Shown here: in pieces, positions 23,944-31,974 of the stretch | Layout: every line of letters starts with the position of its first letter | Position numbering within the stretch: position 1 is the stretch's first letter | Assembly: GCA_963762615.1 (NCBI GenBank) | Contig: CAVXLG010000012.1 | Coordinates: 620,001 to 684,000 of the forward strand | Direction: 5' to 3' | Length of the DNA stretch: 64,000 nt | DNA from: PALSA-505 sp963762615 | Lineage (GTDB): Bacteria; Actinomycetota; Actinomycetes; Streptosporangiales; Streptosporangiaceae | Notes under the pieces: model-generated | The model's database searches: none | Told to the model about the DNA's origin: nothing | What the model saw: the letters and a program-made list of their open reading frames with translations, nothing else | Made by a program: the position numbers and the translations under genes

Positions 23944-25293
23944 GTGTCACGGCTCGTGGTGATCGGCGGCGGCGCCGCGGGGATGTCGGCCGCATCGGCC
24001 GCGCGGCGGACCGCGCCCGGCCTCGACGTGGTCGTCTGCGAGTCCGGGGGCTTCGCTGCCTATGGCATGTGCGGCATCCCGTACTACCTGGCGGGCGTGG
24101 TCGGGCAGGCCGAGGACCTGCTGGCTTACCCCCCCGAGGAGTTTCGCGAGAACCGCGGCATCGACCTGCGGCTGCATACCCGGGCCGGCTTGATCGACCC
24201 GGAGTCGCGGCAGGTATACCTGCGCCAGGAGGACGCCGAGGACGTGCTCGGCTACGACACGCTGATCGTGGCTACCGGTGCCGACCCGGTCCGCCCGCCG
24301 GTGCCGGGGCTCGGCCATGACCGCGTGTTCACGATCCGGTCACTGGACGAGGCGATAAGGCTGCGGCGGCTGCTCGATACCGGCGTGGTACGCCGGGCCA
24401 TCGTGGTGGGAGCCGGCTACATCGGCTTGGAGACCGCGGAGGCCCTGACGGCGGCGGGGGCCGAGGTGGATGTCGTCGAGGCATTGCCCCAGGTACTGGC
24501 CGGCTTTGATGAGCCGGTCGCCAGCGTGGTAGCGGACGAGCTGACCCGTCACGTCCGGCTCCGGCTCGGCTCCCGCCTCGACGCGGTGGGCGACCATGAC
24601 GGTGGCGTGACCGTGCTGGTGGACGGCCGCCCGGAGCAGGCCGACCTGGTGATCCTGGCCACCGGGGTGCGGCCGGCCGGCGAGCTGCTCATCGAGGCCG
24701 GCGCCCGTCACCTGCCCGACCGGTCGGTCGTGGTCGACTCAGAGCTGCGCACCTCGCTCCCCGGCGTCTTCGCCGCCGGGGACTGCGTAGCGCTGCCACA
24801 CCTCGTGCTCGGCGGGCCGGCCTGGGTGCCGCTCGGGCCCGCCGCCAACAAGACCGGCCGGGTGGCCGGCACGGTCGCGGCCGGTGGAACGTCGGCGTTC
24901 GGCGGCGTGGTCGGCACCGCCGTGGTCAAGGTTTTCGATCTCGAGGTGGCGCGCACCGGGCTGAGCCTGTCCGAGGCCCGCGCGGCCGGCCTGGCCGCGG
25001 TCGCCACCGACGTGACCTCCCGGTCCCGGGCCAAGTACTACCCGGGCGGCTCCCCGCTGCACGTACGGCTGGTGCACGCACCCGACGGCCGGCTGCTCGG
25101 CGCCCAGATGGCAGGCCGGGAGGGCGCGGCCAAGCGCATCGACGTGCTGGCGACCGCGCTGCACGCCAGGCTCGGCATCGACGACCTCGCCGCGCTCGAT
25201 CTCAGCTACGCGCCGCCGTACGCCCCGGCGTACGACCCGGTGCTACTCGCTGCCAACCAGGCCGCGCGGTCCGTCGGCACCGCCGGAGAATGA
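23944..25293 (+). CDS. CoA-disulfide reductase-like FAD/NAD(P)H oxidoreductase
   Basis: A 449-aa flavoprotein of the CoA-disulfide reductase/NADH oxidase group. FAD motif GGGAAGMSAASAARR at the N-terminus, the single redox cysteine Cys43 in YGMCGIPYYLAG exactly as in CoA-disulfide reductase, NAD(P)H motif VVGAGYIGLETAEAL, second FAD motif GVFAAGDC and a C-terminal dimerisation domain with the paired Tyr region YAPPYAPAYDP. It should reduce a disulfide such as CoA-S-S-CoA. In this island a CoM-S-S-CoM or CoM-S-S-CoA substrate, or the reductive last step of bacterial CoM synthesis, are possible (inference). The GTG at 23944 follows GGGGGACGG. The stop overlaps the start of the CoA-transferase operon (ATGA), so these three genes are co-translated. 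Confidence 0.82.
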   Translation: MSRLVVIGGGAAGMSAASAARRTAPGLDVVVCESGGFAAYGMCGIPYYLAGVVGQAEDLLAYPPEEFRENRGIDLRLHTRAGLIDPESRQVYLRQEDAEDVLGYDTLIVATGADPVRPPVPGLGHDRVFTIRSLDEAIRLRRLLDTGVVRRAIVVGAGYIGLETAEALTAAGAEVDVVEALPQVLAGFDEPVASVVADELTRHVRLRLGSRLDAVGDHDGGVTVLVDGRPEQADLVILATGVRPAGELLIEAGARHLPDRSVVVDSELRTSLPGVFAAGDCVALPHLVLGGPAWVPLGPAANKTGRVAGTVAAGGTSAFGGVVGTAVVKVFDLEVARTGLSLSEARAAGLAAVATDVTSRSRAKYYPGGSPLHVRLVHAPDGRLLGAQMAGREGAAKRIDVLATALHARLGIDDLAALDLSYAPPYAPAYDPVLLAANQAARSVGTAGE

Positions 25294-26216
25294 CCATGGG
25301 CCTGCAGCCTCGACGCGACAAGCGGATGTCCCTGCCCGACGCGGTGTCGGCGGTCGCCGACGGCGCCATGATCGCGCTCGGCGGCGGCCTGTCGGCCCGG
25401 CTGCCGATGGCACTGGTGCGCGAGCTGATCCGGCAGGGCAGGCGCGGCCTGCACCTGATCGGGTCGGCGCACAGCATTGACGTCAACCTGCTCGTAGCGG
25501 CAGGCGCTGTCCGCCGCTGCGAGGAGAGCTACGTCGGCTTCGAGCAGGATCTCGGCCTGGCCCCGGCCTACCGCCGGGCCGCCGAGCAGGGCTCGATCGA
25601 GATGGCCGAAAGCTGCTGCGCCACCATCTTGGCCCAGCTCCGAGCTGCCGAGATGGGACTGCCGTTCCTGCCGGTGCGCGGCGTGCGCGGGTCGGACATC
25701 GCCCGGCTGCACCCGGAGTACGCCGAGATCACCTGCCCGTTCACCGGCGAGCGGCTGGTCGCGGTGCCCGCGCTGCGCCCCGACGTCGCGCTGCTGCACG
25801 CGCCGGCCGGCGACCGGTACGGCAACCTGCACCTCGATCAGCCCTACGTGCTGGACGAGCGGTTCGCCAGCGCCGCGCGCGCAGTGGTCGCGACCGCCGA
25901 TGAGATCGTCTCTCCTGAGGAGATCTCTGCCCTCGGGGTCACCATCCCCGGCCACCTCGTCGCCGCGGTCGCCGAGGTGCCGTTCGGCGCGCACCCATCC
26001 TCCTGCTATCCGCGATACGCCTACGACCGCGATCACCTGCGCGAGTACGTGACGGCGGCGCAGGCGGGACTGGAGGGAGCCGACAAGTACCTGGCCATGT
26101 ACGTGCACGGCACCTGCACCGAGGCGGGCTACCGCGAGGCCGTCGGCGCCGCGCGGCTCGCCGCGCTGACCGCCTGGCCGGAGTCGACCGCCCGGTGGAA
26201 GGAGCTGTTCGCATGA
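25290..26216 (+). CDS. CoA-transferase subunit A (glutaconate CoA-transferase/IpdA family)
   Basis: A 308-aa alpha subunit of a family I CoA transferase of the glutaconate CoA-transferase type. Visible are the N-terminal GAMIALGGGLSARLPMALVREL, LHLIGSAHSIDVNLL, the KEEV-like CCATILAQLRAAEMGLPFLPVRG and ALRPDVALLHAPAGDRYGN segments. With subunit B it would move CoA from a donor acyl-CoA to an organic acid. In the context of epoxide carboxylation this could activate a 3-oxoacid such as acetoacetate or a larger homologue for thiolysis. Start ATG 25290 overlaps the flavoprotein stop, and its own stop overlaps the subunit B start. Confidence 0.85.
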   Translation: MTMGLQPRRDKRMSLPDAVSAVADGAMIALGGGLSARLPMALVRELIRQGRRGLHLIGSAHSIDVNLLVAAGAVRRCEESYVGFEQDLGLAPAYRRAAEQGSIEMAESCCATILAQLRAAEMGLPFLPVRGVRGSDIARLHPEYAEITCPFTGERLVAVPALRPDVALLHAPAGDRYGNLHLDQPYVLDERFASAARAVVATADEIVSPEEISALGVTIPGHLVAAVAEVPFGAHPSSCYPRYAYDRDHLREYVTAAQAGLEGADKYLAMYVHGTCTEAGYREAVGAARLAALTAWPESTARWKELFA

Positions 26217-27040
26217 GCTGGACGCTGGACGAGTGGTTCGTGGTGCTCCTGGCCCGGACCATCCGGCCGGGCGAGACGGTATTCCACGGCTTCGGCAGCC
26301 CGTGTGCCCAGGTCGCGATGCACGTGGCGAAGCGCACGCACGCACCGGACATGATCCTGGTCGAGGGCGCGATGTACGCGGTCGACCCGGATCCGCCGTT
26401 CATACCGCCGACCGGGAACGACGCCAGCCTCGGCCGCGGTGCCGCATACAGCATGCGGTTCGAGGAGTTCTTCGACGCCGCCGTGCGCGGTGACGTGGAC
26501 CGGATGTTCCTGTCCGGCGGGCAGATCGACGGTTCCGGCAACACCAACGTCACCGCCATCGGCCCAGCGGATCGGCCGAAGGTAAAGCTCGGCGGCGGCG
26601 GCGGCGGCTGCAACCTGGCCGCGACGATCGGCAGCCTCACGCTGTGGACCACCCGGCACCGGTCCGGCCGCACCCTGGTGCAGGAGTGCGACTTCATCAC
26701 CGACATGGGGCACCGCACCCCGCTGGGCACCCGGGCTGAACTCGGCTACACCGGCGGCGGACCGCAGTGGCTGGTCACCGAGCTCGGGATATTCGACTTC
26801 CCTGACGGGAGGGCGCGGCTGCGGGAGATCTTCCCGGATGTCGGCGTGGATGAGATCCGGAAGGTGACCGGGTTTGACCTCGAGATCGCCGGCGATCTGA
26901 GGCCGGTCCGCCCGCCGGGGGCGTCCGAACTGGCCGTCCTCAGGTCGCTCGACTCCCTCGAGGTTCGCAAGTCCGAGTTCTCCGCCGACGAGCTGTCCCG
27001 GACGTTCACCGAGCACCAGGGCCAGGCCTGCGCATGCTGA
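26213..27040 (+). CDS. CoA-transferase subunit B (glutaconate CoA-transferase/IpdB family)
   Basis: A 275-aa beta subunit partnering the preceding gene. The family segments FHGFGSPCAQVAMHVAKRT, ILVEGAMYAVDPDP, FLSGGQIDGSGNTNVTAIG and the Gly-rich KVKLGGGGGGCNLA are present. The Glu of LVEGA is a candidate for the catalytic glutamate that forms the enzyme-CoA thioester. The ATG at 26213 overlaps the subunit A stop (ATGA). The gene ends just before a large tandem-repeat region, which probably marks the operon boundary. Confidence 0.85.
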   Translation: MSWTLDEWFVVLLARTIRPGETVFHGFGSPCAQVAMHVAKRTHAPDMILVEGAMYAVDPDPPFIPPTGNDASLGRGAAYSMRFEEFFDAAVRGDVDRMFLSGGQIDGSGNTNVTAIGPADRPKVKLGGGGGGCNLAATIGSLTLWTTRHRSGRTLVQECDFITDMGHRTPLGTRAELGYTGGGPQWLVTELGIFDFPDGRARLREIFPDVGVDEIRKVTGFDLEIAGDLRPVRPPGASELAVLRSLDSLEVRKSEFSADELSRTFTEHQGQACAC

Positions 27041-27099
27041 CCAAGGCGGCACCCAGAACCGCTCGCCGGTCCAGCGGCCCGCCCCGCCAAGATCGATGT

Positions 27100-27470
27100 G
27101 CGATTACCTCCCCTCCAAGGGAGGCGATGTGCCATCGACCACGTTGAGGGTGGAGGCGGGCCTGCCGGTGAGTCCTCCGGGGGAGGCGATGTGCCATCGG
27201 ATACCTCCTGGGGGAGGCGATGTGCCATCGACCACGTTGAGGGTGGGAGGCGGGTCGGCCGGTGAGCCCTCCGGGGGAGGCGATGTGCCATCGACTACCT
27301 CATAGGGGAGGCGATGTGCCATCGACCACGTTGAGGGTGGGGAGGCGGGCCTGCCGGCGAGCCCCCAGGGGAGGCGATGTGCCATCGGCTACCTCCTGGG
27401 GGAGGCGATGTGCCATCGGCTACCTCCTGGGGGAGGCGATGTGCCATCGACCACATTGAGGGTGGGGAGG
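27100..27470 (+). repeat. Tandem array of eight palindrome-bearing GGAGGCGATGTGCCATCG repeats
   Basis: The 18-mer GGAGGCGATGTGCCATCG recurs eight times (near 27120, 27182, 27213, 27277, 27307, 27370, 27401 and 27432). Spacer words are of two kinds: a short GCTACCTCCTGGG-like one and a longer ACCACGTTGAGGGTGGGAGGCGGGCCTGCCGG-type one (two adjacent words). Each copy contains the inverted repeat CGATG-TGC-CATCG. The array occupies almost the whole 441-bp gap between the CoA-transferase and the ADP-forming synthetase; no gene is supported in it. It could be an operator array, a protein-binding or RNA-hairpin element, or a minisatellite. Confidence 0.85.
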
Positions 27471-27481
27471 CGGGCCTGCCG

Positions 27482-29809
27482 GTGAATGCTGGCGGTCGTC
27501 GCATCCGCGGCTTGGGCCTGGACGCGGTGTTCTCGCCGCGGCGGGTCGCCCTCGTCGGTGCTTCAGAACGGGTGGGCAGCGTTGGGCGGCTGCTGTGGGA
27601 CAACCTGGCCGGCTTTCCCGGCGAGGTGGTGCCGGTGTGCCTGGCAGGCGCAGTGTGCGGCCGCACCGCGTATGCAGACCTGCGAGATGTACCCGGCGAC
27701 GTCGACCTTGCAGTGATCGCAACGCCGGCCGCCACCGTTCCCGAGGTGGTGCGGGCGGCGGCGGGCAAGGGGGTCGGCGCGGTGGTCGTGCTCAGCGCCG
27801 GGTTCGCCGAGACCGGGCCGGACGGCGCCCGGCTGCAGGCCGAGGCGGTAGCCGCGGCCCGGGCTGGTCACGTGCGCCTGGTCGGGCCGAATTGCTTCGG
27901 CGTACAGAACGCTGACCTGCCGCTGAACGCGTCGATCGCGGCCGGCACGCCGCGCGGCGGCGGGGGAGTCAGCATTGTCACCCAGTCCGGGTCCTACGGG
28001 ATGGCCGTGCACACCCTGGCGACGGAAGAGGCGCTGCGCGTCGCCAAGGTCTACGCCGCCGGCAACAAGGCGGAGATCTCCGATGCGGAGATGCTCTGTT
28101 ACCTGCGCGAGGACCCAGCGACCTCGGTGATCTGCCTCATCCTCGAGTCGATCACCGACGCCCGCCGGTTCTTCACCGAGGCGTGCCGCACTACTCCGGT
28201 CAAACCGGTCATAGCCGTCGTCGGCGCGCGGACCGGCGCCGGGCGGCGGGCCGCGGTGTCGCACACGGCGGCGCTGGCGACCGACGACGCGGTCCGCGAT
28301 GCGGCGCTCGCGCAGGCCGGCGTGGTACGGGTGCGCACCGGCCTGGAGGTCTTCGACGCGGCCAGGGCGCTGGCCGGCCAGCCCGCGCCGCGCGGGCGCC
28401 GGGTCGCGGTGCTGACCAATTCCGGCGGCATCGGCGTCGAGCTGGCAGACCTGCTGGCCGACGAGAGACTGGAGGTACCGGAGCTGAGCCGGCCGCTGCA
28501 GGCCGCGCTGCGGCCGCTGCTGCCCGGCTACGCCAGCGAGCGCAACCCGGTGGACATCACGCCCGCCTGGAGCCGGTATGCCACCGCGTATCCGGGGGCC
28601 ACCGAGCTGCTGGCCCGGTCGGGCGAGATCGACCTGGTCATCCTGGTACTGGTGCACCGCGCCGCCAGCGCCGAGGTGGCTGCCGCCGTGCGGGACGCGG
28701 CCGCCCGGCTGCGCTCGGACGGCGTGCCGGTGCCGGTCTACGTCTGCTGGGTGGCACCGCGCGACGCACGGCAGCACGCGGACCTGCTGCAGCAGGGCGG
28801 CGTGCCGTGTTTCGCGTGGCCTGACCGCACCGCCCGCGCGGCCGGCGCTGCGGTCCGCTGCGGCCTGCGCCGCGCGCAGGCCCCGCCACCCGCTCCCCAT
28901 TACGGCGATGTCACATCGGCGGTGTCTGGTGAACGGCGATGTCACATCGGCCGTGTGGGGACGCGGCAGCGGGAGCCCGCTGCTGATGCTAGGGACGTGC
29001 CCGCTGCTGATGCTAGGGGCGTGCCCGCCGCTGACGCTGACGGCAAGCGCGCCGCTGATGCTGAGGGTGGGCCCGCCGTTAATGCTGAGGGTGGGCCCGC
29101 TACTGGTGCTGAGCGCGGGCCCGCTGCTAACGCTGACGGCACGCGCACTGCTGGTGCTGACGGTGTGCCTGCTGCCGGTGCTGACGGCGTGCTTGCTGCC
29201 GATGCCGGGCGGCAACTGCTGGCGGAGGCCGGGATACCGGTGATCGAGACGGAGCTGTGCACCAGCCCGTCGGCCGCCGCGGTCGCCGCGCGGCGGCTCG
29301 GCTACCCCGTGGTGGCCAAGGTCGCCCATCCGGACCTCACGCACAAGACCGACGCGGGCGGGGTGCGGCTCGGCCTGGCCAGCGCGGCCGCTGTCCGGCG
29401 GGCGGCCCGCGACCTGCTGGCGCTGGCCGACGGCGCGGCAGTGCTCGTGCAGCCGCAGGCCCGCGGGATCGAACTGGTGGTCGGCGGTATCCGGGACCCG
29501 GGGTTCGGCCCGGTCGTCCTGGCGGGCCTGGGTGGCGTGCTGGTCGAGACGCGGCGTGACGTGCGGCTCGCGGTGGCACCGGTGGATGAGGCGGCGGCGA
29601 TCGCGCTGCTACGGTCGCTGCGCGGAGCGGCGGTTCTCGACGGGCTGCGCGGCGCGCCCCCGGCGGATCTCCGGGCAGTGGCCGCAGTGATCGTCCGGGT
29701 CGGTCGGCTGCTCGATGATGTGCCGGAGATTCTCGAGCTCGACCTCAACCCCGTGCTGGCCACCCCGGCCGGCTGCGTCGTGGTGGACTGGCGGGTCCGG
29801 ACCGGCTGA
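27482..29809 (+). CDS. ADP-forming acyl-CoA synthetase (fused CoA-binding, ligase and ATP-grasp domains)
   Basis: A 775-aa single-chain NDP-forming acyl-CoA synthetase (acetate-CoA ligase, ADP-forming type). Order: CoA-binding domain (about 10-140, VALVGASERVGSVGRLLWDNL), succinyl-CoA-ligase-like domain carrying the phospho-histidine loop VSHTAALATDD (about 260), a low-complexity linker of ten 8-residue repeats (about 500-580), then the ATP-grasp domain (GYPVVAKVAHPDLTHKTDAGGV to the ELDLNPV end). It would interconvert acyl-CoA, ADP and Pi with acid, CoA and ATP, so it could save energy from acyl-CoA made by neighbouring enzymes. The GTG at 27482 is chosen because the frame upstream is intergenic repeat; GGGGAGG lies 11 nt before it. 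Confidence 0.85.
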   Translation: MNAGGRRIRGLGLDAVFSPRRVALVGASERVGSVGRLLWDNLAGFPGEVVPVCLAGAVCGRTAYADLRDVPGDVDLAVIATPAATVPEVVRAAAGKGVGAVVVLSAGFAETGPDGARLQAEAVAAARAGHVRLVGPNCFGVQNADLPLNASIAAGTPRGGGGVSIVTQSGSYGMAVHTLATEEALRVAKVYAAGNKAEISDAEMLCYLREDPATSVICLILESITDARRFFTEACRTTPVKPVIAVVGARTGAGRRAAVSHTAALATDDAVRDAALAQAGVVRVRTGLEVFDAARALAGQPAPRGRRVAVLTNSGGIGVELADLLADERLEVPELSRPLQAALRPLLPGYASERNPVDITPAWSRYATAYPGATELLARSGEIDLVILVLVHRAASAEVAAAVRDAAARLRSDGVPVPVYVCWVAPRDARQHADLLQQGGVPCFAWPDRTARAAGAAVRCGLRRAQAPPPAPHYGDVTSAVSGERRCHIGRVGTRQREPAADARDVPAADARGVPAADADGKRAADAEGGPAVNAEGGPATGAERGPAANADGTRTAGADGVPAAGADGVLAADAGRQLLAEAGIPVIETELCTSPSAAAVAARRLGYPVVAKVAHPDLTHKTDAGGVRLGLASAAAVRRAARDLLALADGAAVLVQPQARGIELVVGGIRDPGFGPVVLAGLGGVLVETRRDVRLAVAPVDEAAAIALLRSLRGAAVLDGLRGAPPADLRAVAAVIVRVGRLLDDVPEILELDLNPVLATPAGCVVVDWRVRTG
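28979..29218 (+). repeat. 24-bp in-frame tandem repeat forming the synthetase interdomain linker
   Basis: About ten 24-bp units of the GCTGCTGATGCTAGGG-type encode octapeptides such as AADARDVP, AADARGVP and AADAEGGP between the ligase and ATP-grasp domains. Just upstream (about 28903-28955) two copies of CGATGTCACATCG, a palindrome related to the intergenic repeat at 27.1-27.5 kb, are embedded in the coding sequence. Confidence 0.8.
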
Positions 29810-29929
29810 TTCAGCCCTGCCATGCCCATAGCCAGGCCAAGAACCGTCCCGTCGTAGGGAAGAAACCGGCCTGCGGCCGGGCATACGCTCGTCCCGCCCG
29901 GGACATGATCGCAAGGGAGGGCTTGCCAG

Positions 29930-31033
29930 ATGCTCATCGGTAGCCAGGAGATGCTGCTGCCGACCACGATGGTCGGCAACTACCCGAATCCGCGCTGGTA
30001 TGACGGTCAGGCGTTTGCCACCGTGCCAAAGGGCGAGTTCATCTACGACTCCATCAGCAAGGAGGCCCTGGAGGACGCGATCGGCGTAATCGTGCAGGAC
30101 CAGGAGGCGGCGGGCCTGGACGTGATCAGCGACGGGAAGGTTTACGGGGGGGATTCCCCGTACGGGACGATCCTCTACTACTACCTGGAGCGCATGTCCG
30201 GCTATAAGCTCACCGGGCCGCCGATCGGCCTGCCGATCTACTCCACCCTCTACTCGCCGACCTGCGTGGGCGAGGTGCGGCGCGAGTACCCGTTCCACAT
30301 CGCCCAGCTGCGAGCCCTGCGCAAGGCGACGAAGAAGCCGGTCAAGGTGTCCTACACCGGCCTCGGGGTGATAGCCGCAGCCACCACCAACCTGTACTAC
30401 AAGGACACCAGGGAGCTGGCGCTCGCGCTGGCCAAGGCGTTCAACGAGGACTTCCGCGAGCTGGCGGACAACGGGTGCGACATCATTCAGCTCGATGAGT
30501 TCGTCTGGCCGTACGGCATGGGCGACTGGGAGATCGAGGCGCTCAATGCTGCCGTCGAGGGCGTGAGCTGCCAGTTCTGGGTGCACACCTGCTGGGGGAA
30601 CTACTCCGGGACCCCGGCCTACTTCCCGGACGACACCAAGACCGAGTTCGGCGCGTTCGTGCTCGACAAGCGGGCCGCCAACGCCCCCGCGCCGGACCGC
30701 GCCTACGCGATCTTCCCGCACGTGCTGGACGCCAACATCGACGCGCTGAACTACGAGGTCGGCCGGACCGGGCCGGACGACCTCAAGCCGCTGGCCGACA
30801 ACAACTGGACCAAGCCGTTCGTGGCCGGCGTCATCGACGTCAAGTCCACGGTCACCGAGAGCGCGGACGAGGTGGCCGACCGGATCCGGCAGGTGCTGGA
30901 GTACGTGCAGGCCGACCGGCTCGGGCTGTCCACCGACTGCGGCCTGATCAACCTGCCGCGGATGATAGCGGCGGGCAAACTCCGCGCCCTCGCCGACGGG
31001 ACGGCCATGGTTCGCGCGGAGCTGCAGGGGTAG
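29930..31033 (+). CDS. MetE-like zinc enzyme, probable epoxyalkane:coenzyme M transferase (second)
   Basis: A 367-aa MetE C-terminal-family protein with the zinc triad His219/Cys221 in FWVHTCWGN and Cys337 in STDCGLI. The N-terminus (LLPTTMVGNYPNPRW) is typical of stand-alone MetE-like alkyl transferases, including epoxyalkane:CoM transferase, which joins CoM to an epoxide. The ATG at 29930 has AAGGGAGG 9 nt upstream. It is only distantly similar to the copy at 20269, so the two may prefer different epoxides or act on different substrates. It lies 175 nt before comA, and the remnant at 9725 derives from a relative of this gene. Alternative: a methyl-transferring methionine synthase-like enzyme without N-terminal domain. 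Confidence 0.78.
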   Translation: MLIGSQEMLLPTTMVGNYPNPRWYDGQAFATVPKGEFIYDSISKEALEDAIGVIVQDQEAAGLDVISDGKVYGGDSPYGTILYYYLERMSGYKLTGPPIGLPIYSTLYSPTCVGEVRREYPFHIAQLRALRKATKKPVKVSYTGLGVIAAATTNLYYKDTRELALALAKAFNEDFRELADNGCDIIQLDEFVWPYGMGDWEIEALNAAVEGVSCQFWVHTCWGNYSGTPAYFPDDTKTEFGAFVLDKRAANAPAPDRAYAIFPHVLDANIDALNYEVGRTGPDDLKPLADNNWTKPFVAGVIDVKSTVTESADEVADRIRQVLEYVQADRLGLSTDCGLINLPRMIAAGKLRALADGTAMVRAELQG

Positions 31034-31133
31034 CTGCACCAAGCCGGCACTGCCCTCGGGCCGCGCGTCCCGCGACGCGGGACCGTGGTGCCGGCTGCCC
31101 GGAGGAGACGGCAGGTCAACGAATCCGCTGAGC

Positions 31134-31150
31134 TTCGTCCCGCCAGGACA
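31134..31150 (+). promoter_or_regulatory. TTCGTCC-CGCCA-GGACA inverted element upstream of comA
   Basis: GTCC and GGAC form an inverted repeat around CGCCA at 31137-31149, and a TATGGT hexamer at 31175-31180 could be the -10 box. A related CTCGTCCCGCCCGGGACA lies at 29889-29905 before the second EaCoMT, and CCGCCAGGAC recurs at 17991 before the E1 genes. It is a candidate operator of the CoM regulon; role inferred. Confidence 0.35.
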
Positions 31151-31208
31151 GCGAGACTCTGCCGCTGGCGTGCCTATGGTGCCAGCACAGCATCAGCGGA
31201 GGCGCACA

Positions 31209-31973
31209 GTGCCGGAGTGTCCGACCTTCCTCGATTTGCCCGCCCGTTCGGCGAAGCCGCGTTCAGCCGGGATCACCCACGTCCTGGACAAGGGGCTCAC
31301 CCCCGAGGGGACGCGGTCCTTCCTCGGCCAGGCCGCGCACCTGGTGGACATCGTGAAGGTGGGCTGGGGCATCAGCTACGTGGACCCGGAGCTGCCCGCG
31401 CGGATACAGATGTGCGCCGGGCACGGCTGCCCGGTGTGCCTCGGCGGGACCCTGCTCGAGGTGGCCGCGATGCAGGACCGGATCGGCCCGCTGCGGGACT
31501 GGGCCCTGGGCCTGGGCATCACCCACGTCGAGGTCTCCAACGGGCTGCGGGCCATGACCGGCAGCCGCAAGCGCGCGCTGGTGCGAGAGCTCGGCGCCGA
31601 CTTCGTGGTGCTCGCCGAGACCGGGGCGAAAGAGGGAAACTACCCGCCGACCCCCGCGGGCTGGGCCGACGAGATGGCCCGCGACCTGGAGGCCGGCGCC
31701 TCCTGGGTGGTCGCCGAGGGCCGGGAGAGCGGTACGGTCGGGCTCTACAACGCCGACCACGTCGTCCGCGAGGACCTGGTCAAGGTCATCCTCGACTGCG
31801 TGCCGCAGGACCGGGTGATCTTCGAGGCCCCGACCAAGGCGCAGCAGGCCTGGTTCGTCCGCCAGCTCGGTGCCGACGTCAACATCGGCAACGTCGAGCC
31901 GGCCGGCGTGCTGGCCCTGGAAACACTGCGGCTAGGACTGCGCGCGGATACGGTCTCCCGGCCGGTGCGCTGA
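31209..31973 (+). CDS. comA: Phosphosulfolactate synthase (ComA/XcbB1-type)
   Basis: A 254-aa TIM-barrel protein of the ComA family, which adds sulfite to phosphoenolpyruvate to give R-phosphosulfolactate, the first committed step of coenzyme M synthesis. Recognisable family segments are GITHVLDKGL, VDIVKVGWG, CLGGTLLEVA, HVEVSNGLRAM, VLAETGAKEG, WVVAEGRESGTVG and IFEAPTKAQQAWFV followed by VNIGNVEPAGVLALETLR. The GTG at 31209 has a perfect GGAGG 6 nt upstream; the upstream 31170 ATG is rejected. It is the first gene of a five-gene operon whose later members overlap by ATGA. ComA homologues also occur in spore formers, but the neighbours here make the CoM role strong. Confidence 0.92.
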   Translation: MPECPTFLDLPARSAKPRSAGITHVLDKGLTPEGTRSFLGQAAHLVDIVKVGWGISYVDPELPARIQMCAGHGCPVCLGGTLLEVAAMQDRIGPLRDWALGLGITHVEVSNGLRAMTGSRKRALVRELGADFVVLAETGAKEGNYPPTPAGWADEMARDLEAGASWVVAEGRESGTVGLYNADHVVREDLVKVILDCVPQDRVIFEAPTKAQQAWFVRQLGADVNIGNVEPAGVLALETLRLGLRADTVSRPVR

Positions 31974-31974
31974 C

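Noticed and set aside
27100..27470. CRISPR array in the 27.1-27.5 kb repeats
   Set aside because: Spacers are themselves repeated and of unequal short length, the repeat is 18 bp, and there are no cas genes. It is a tandem repeat array.
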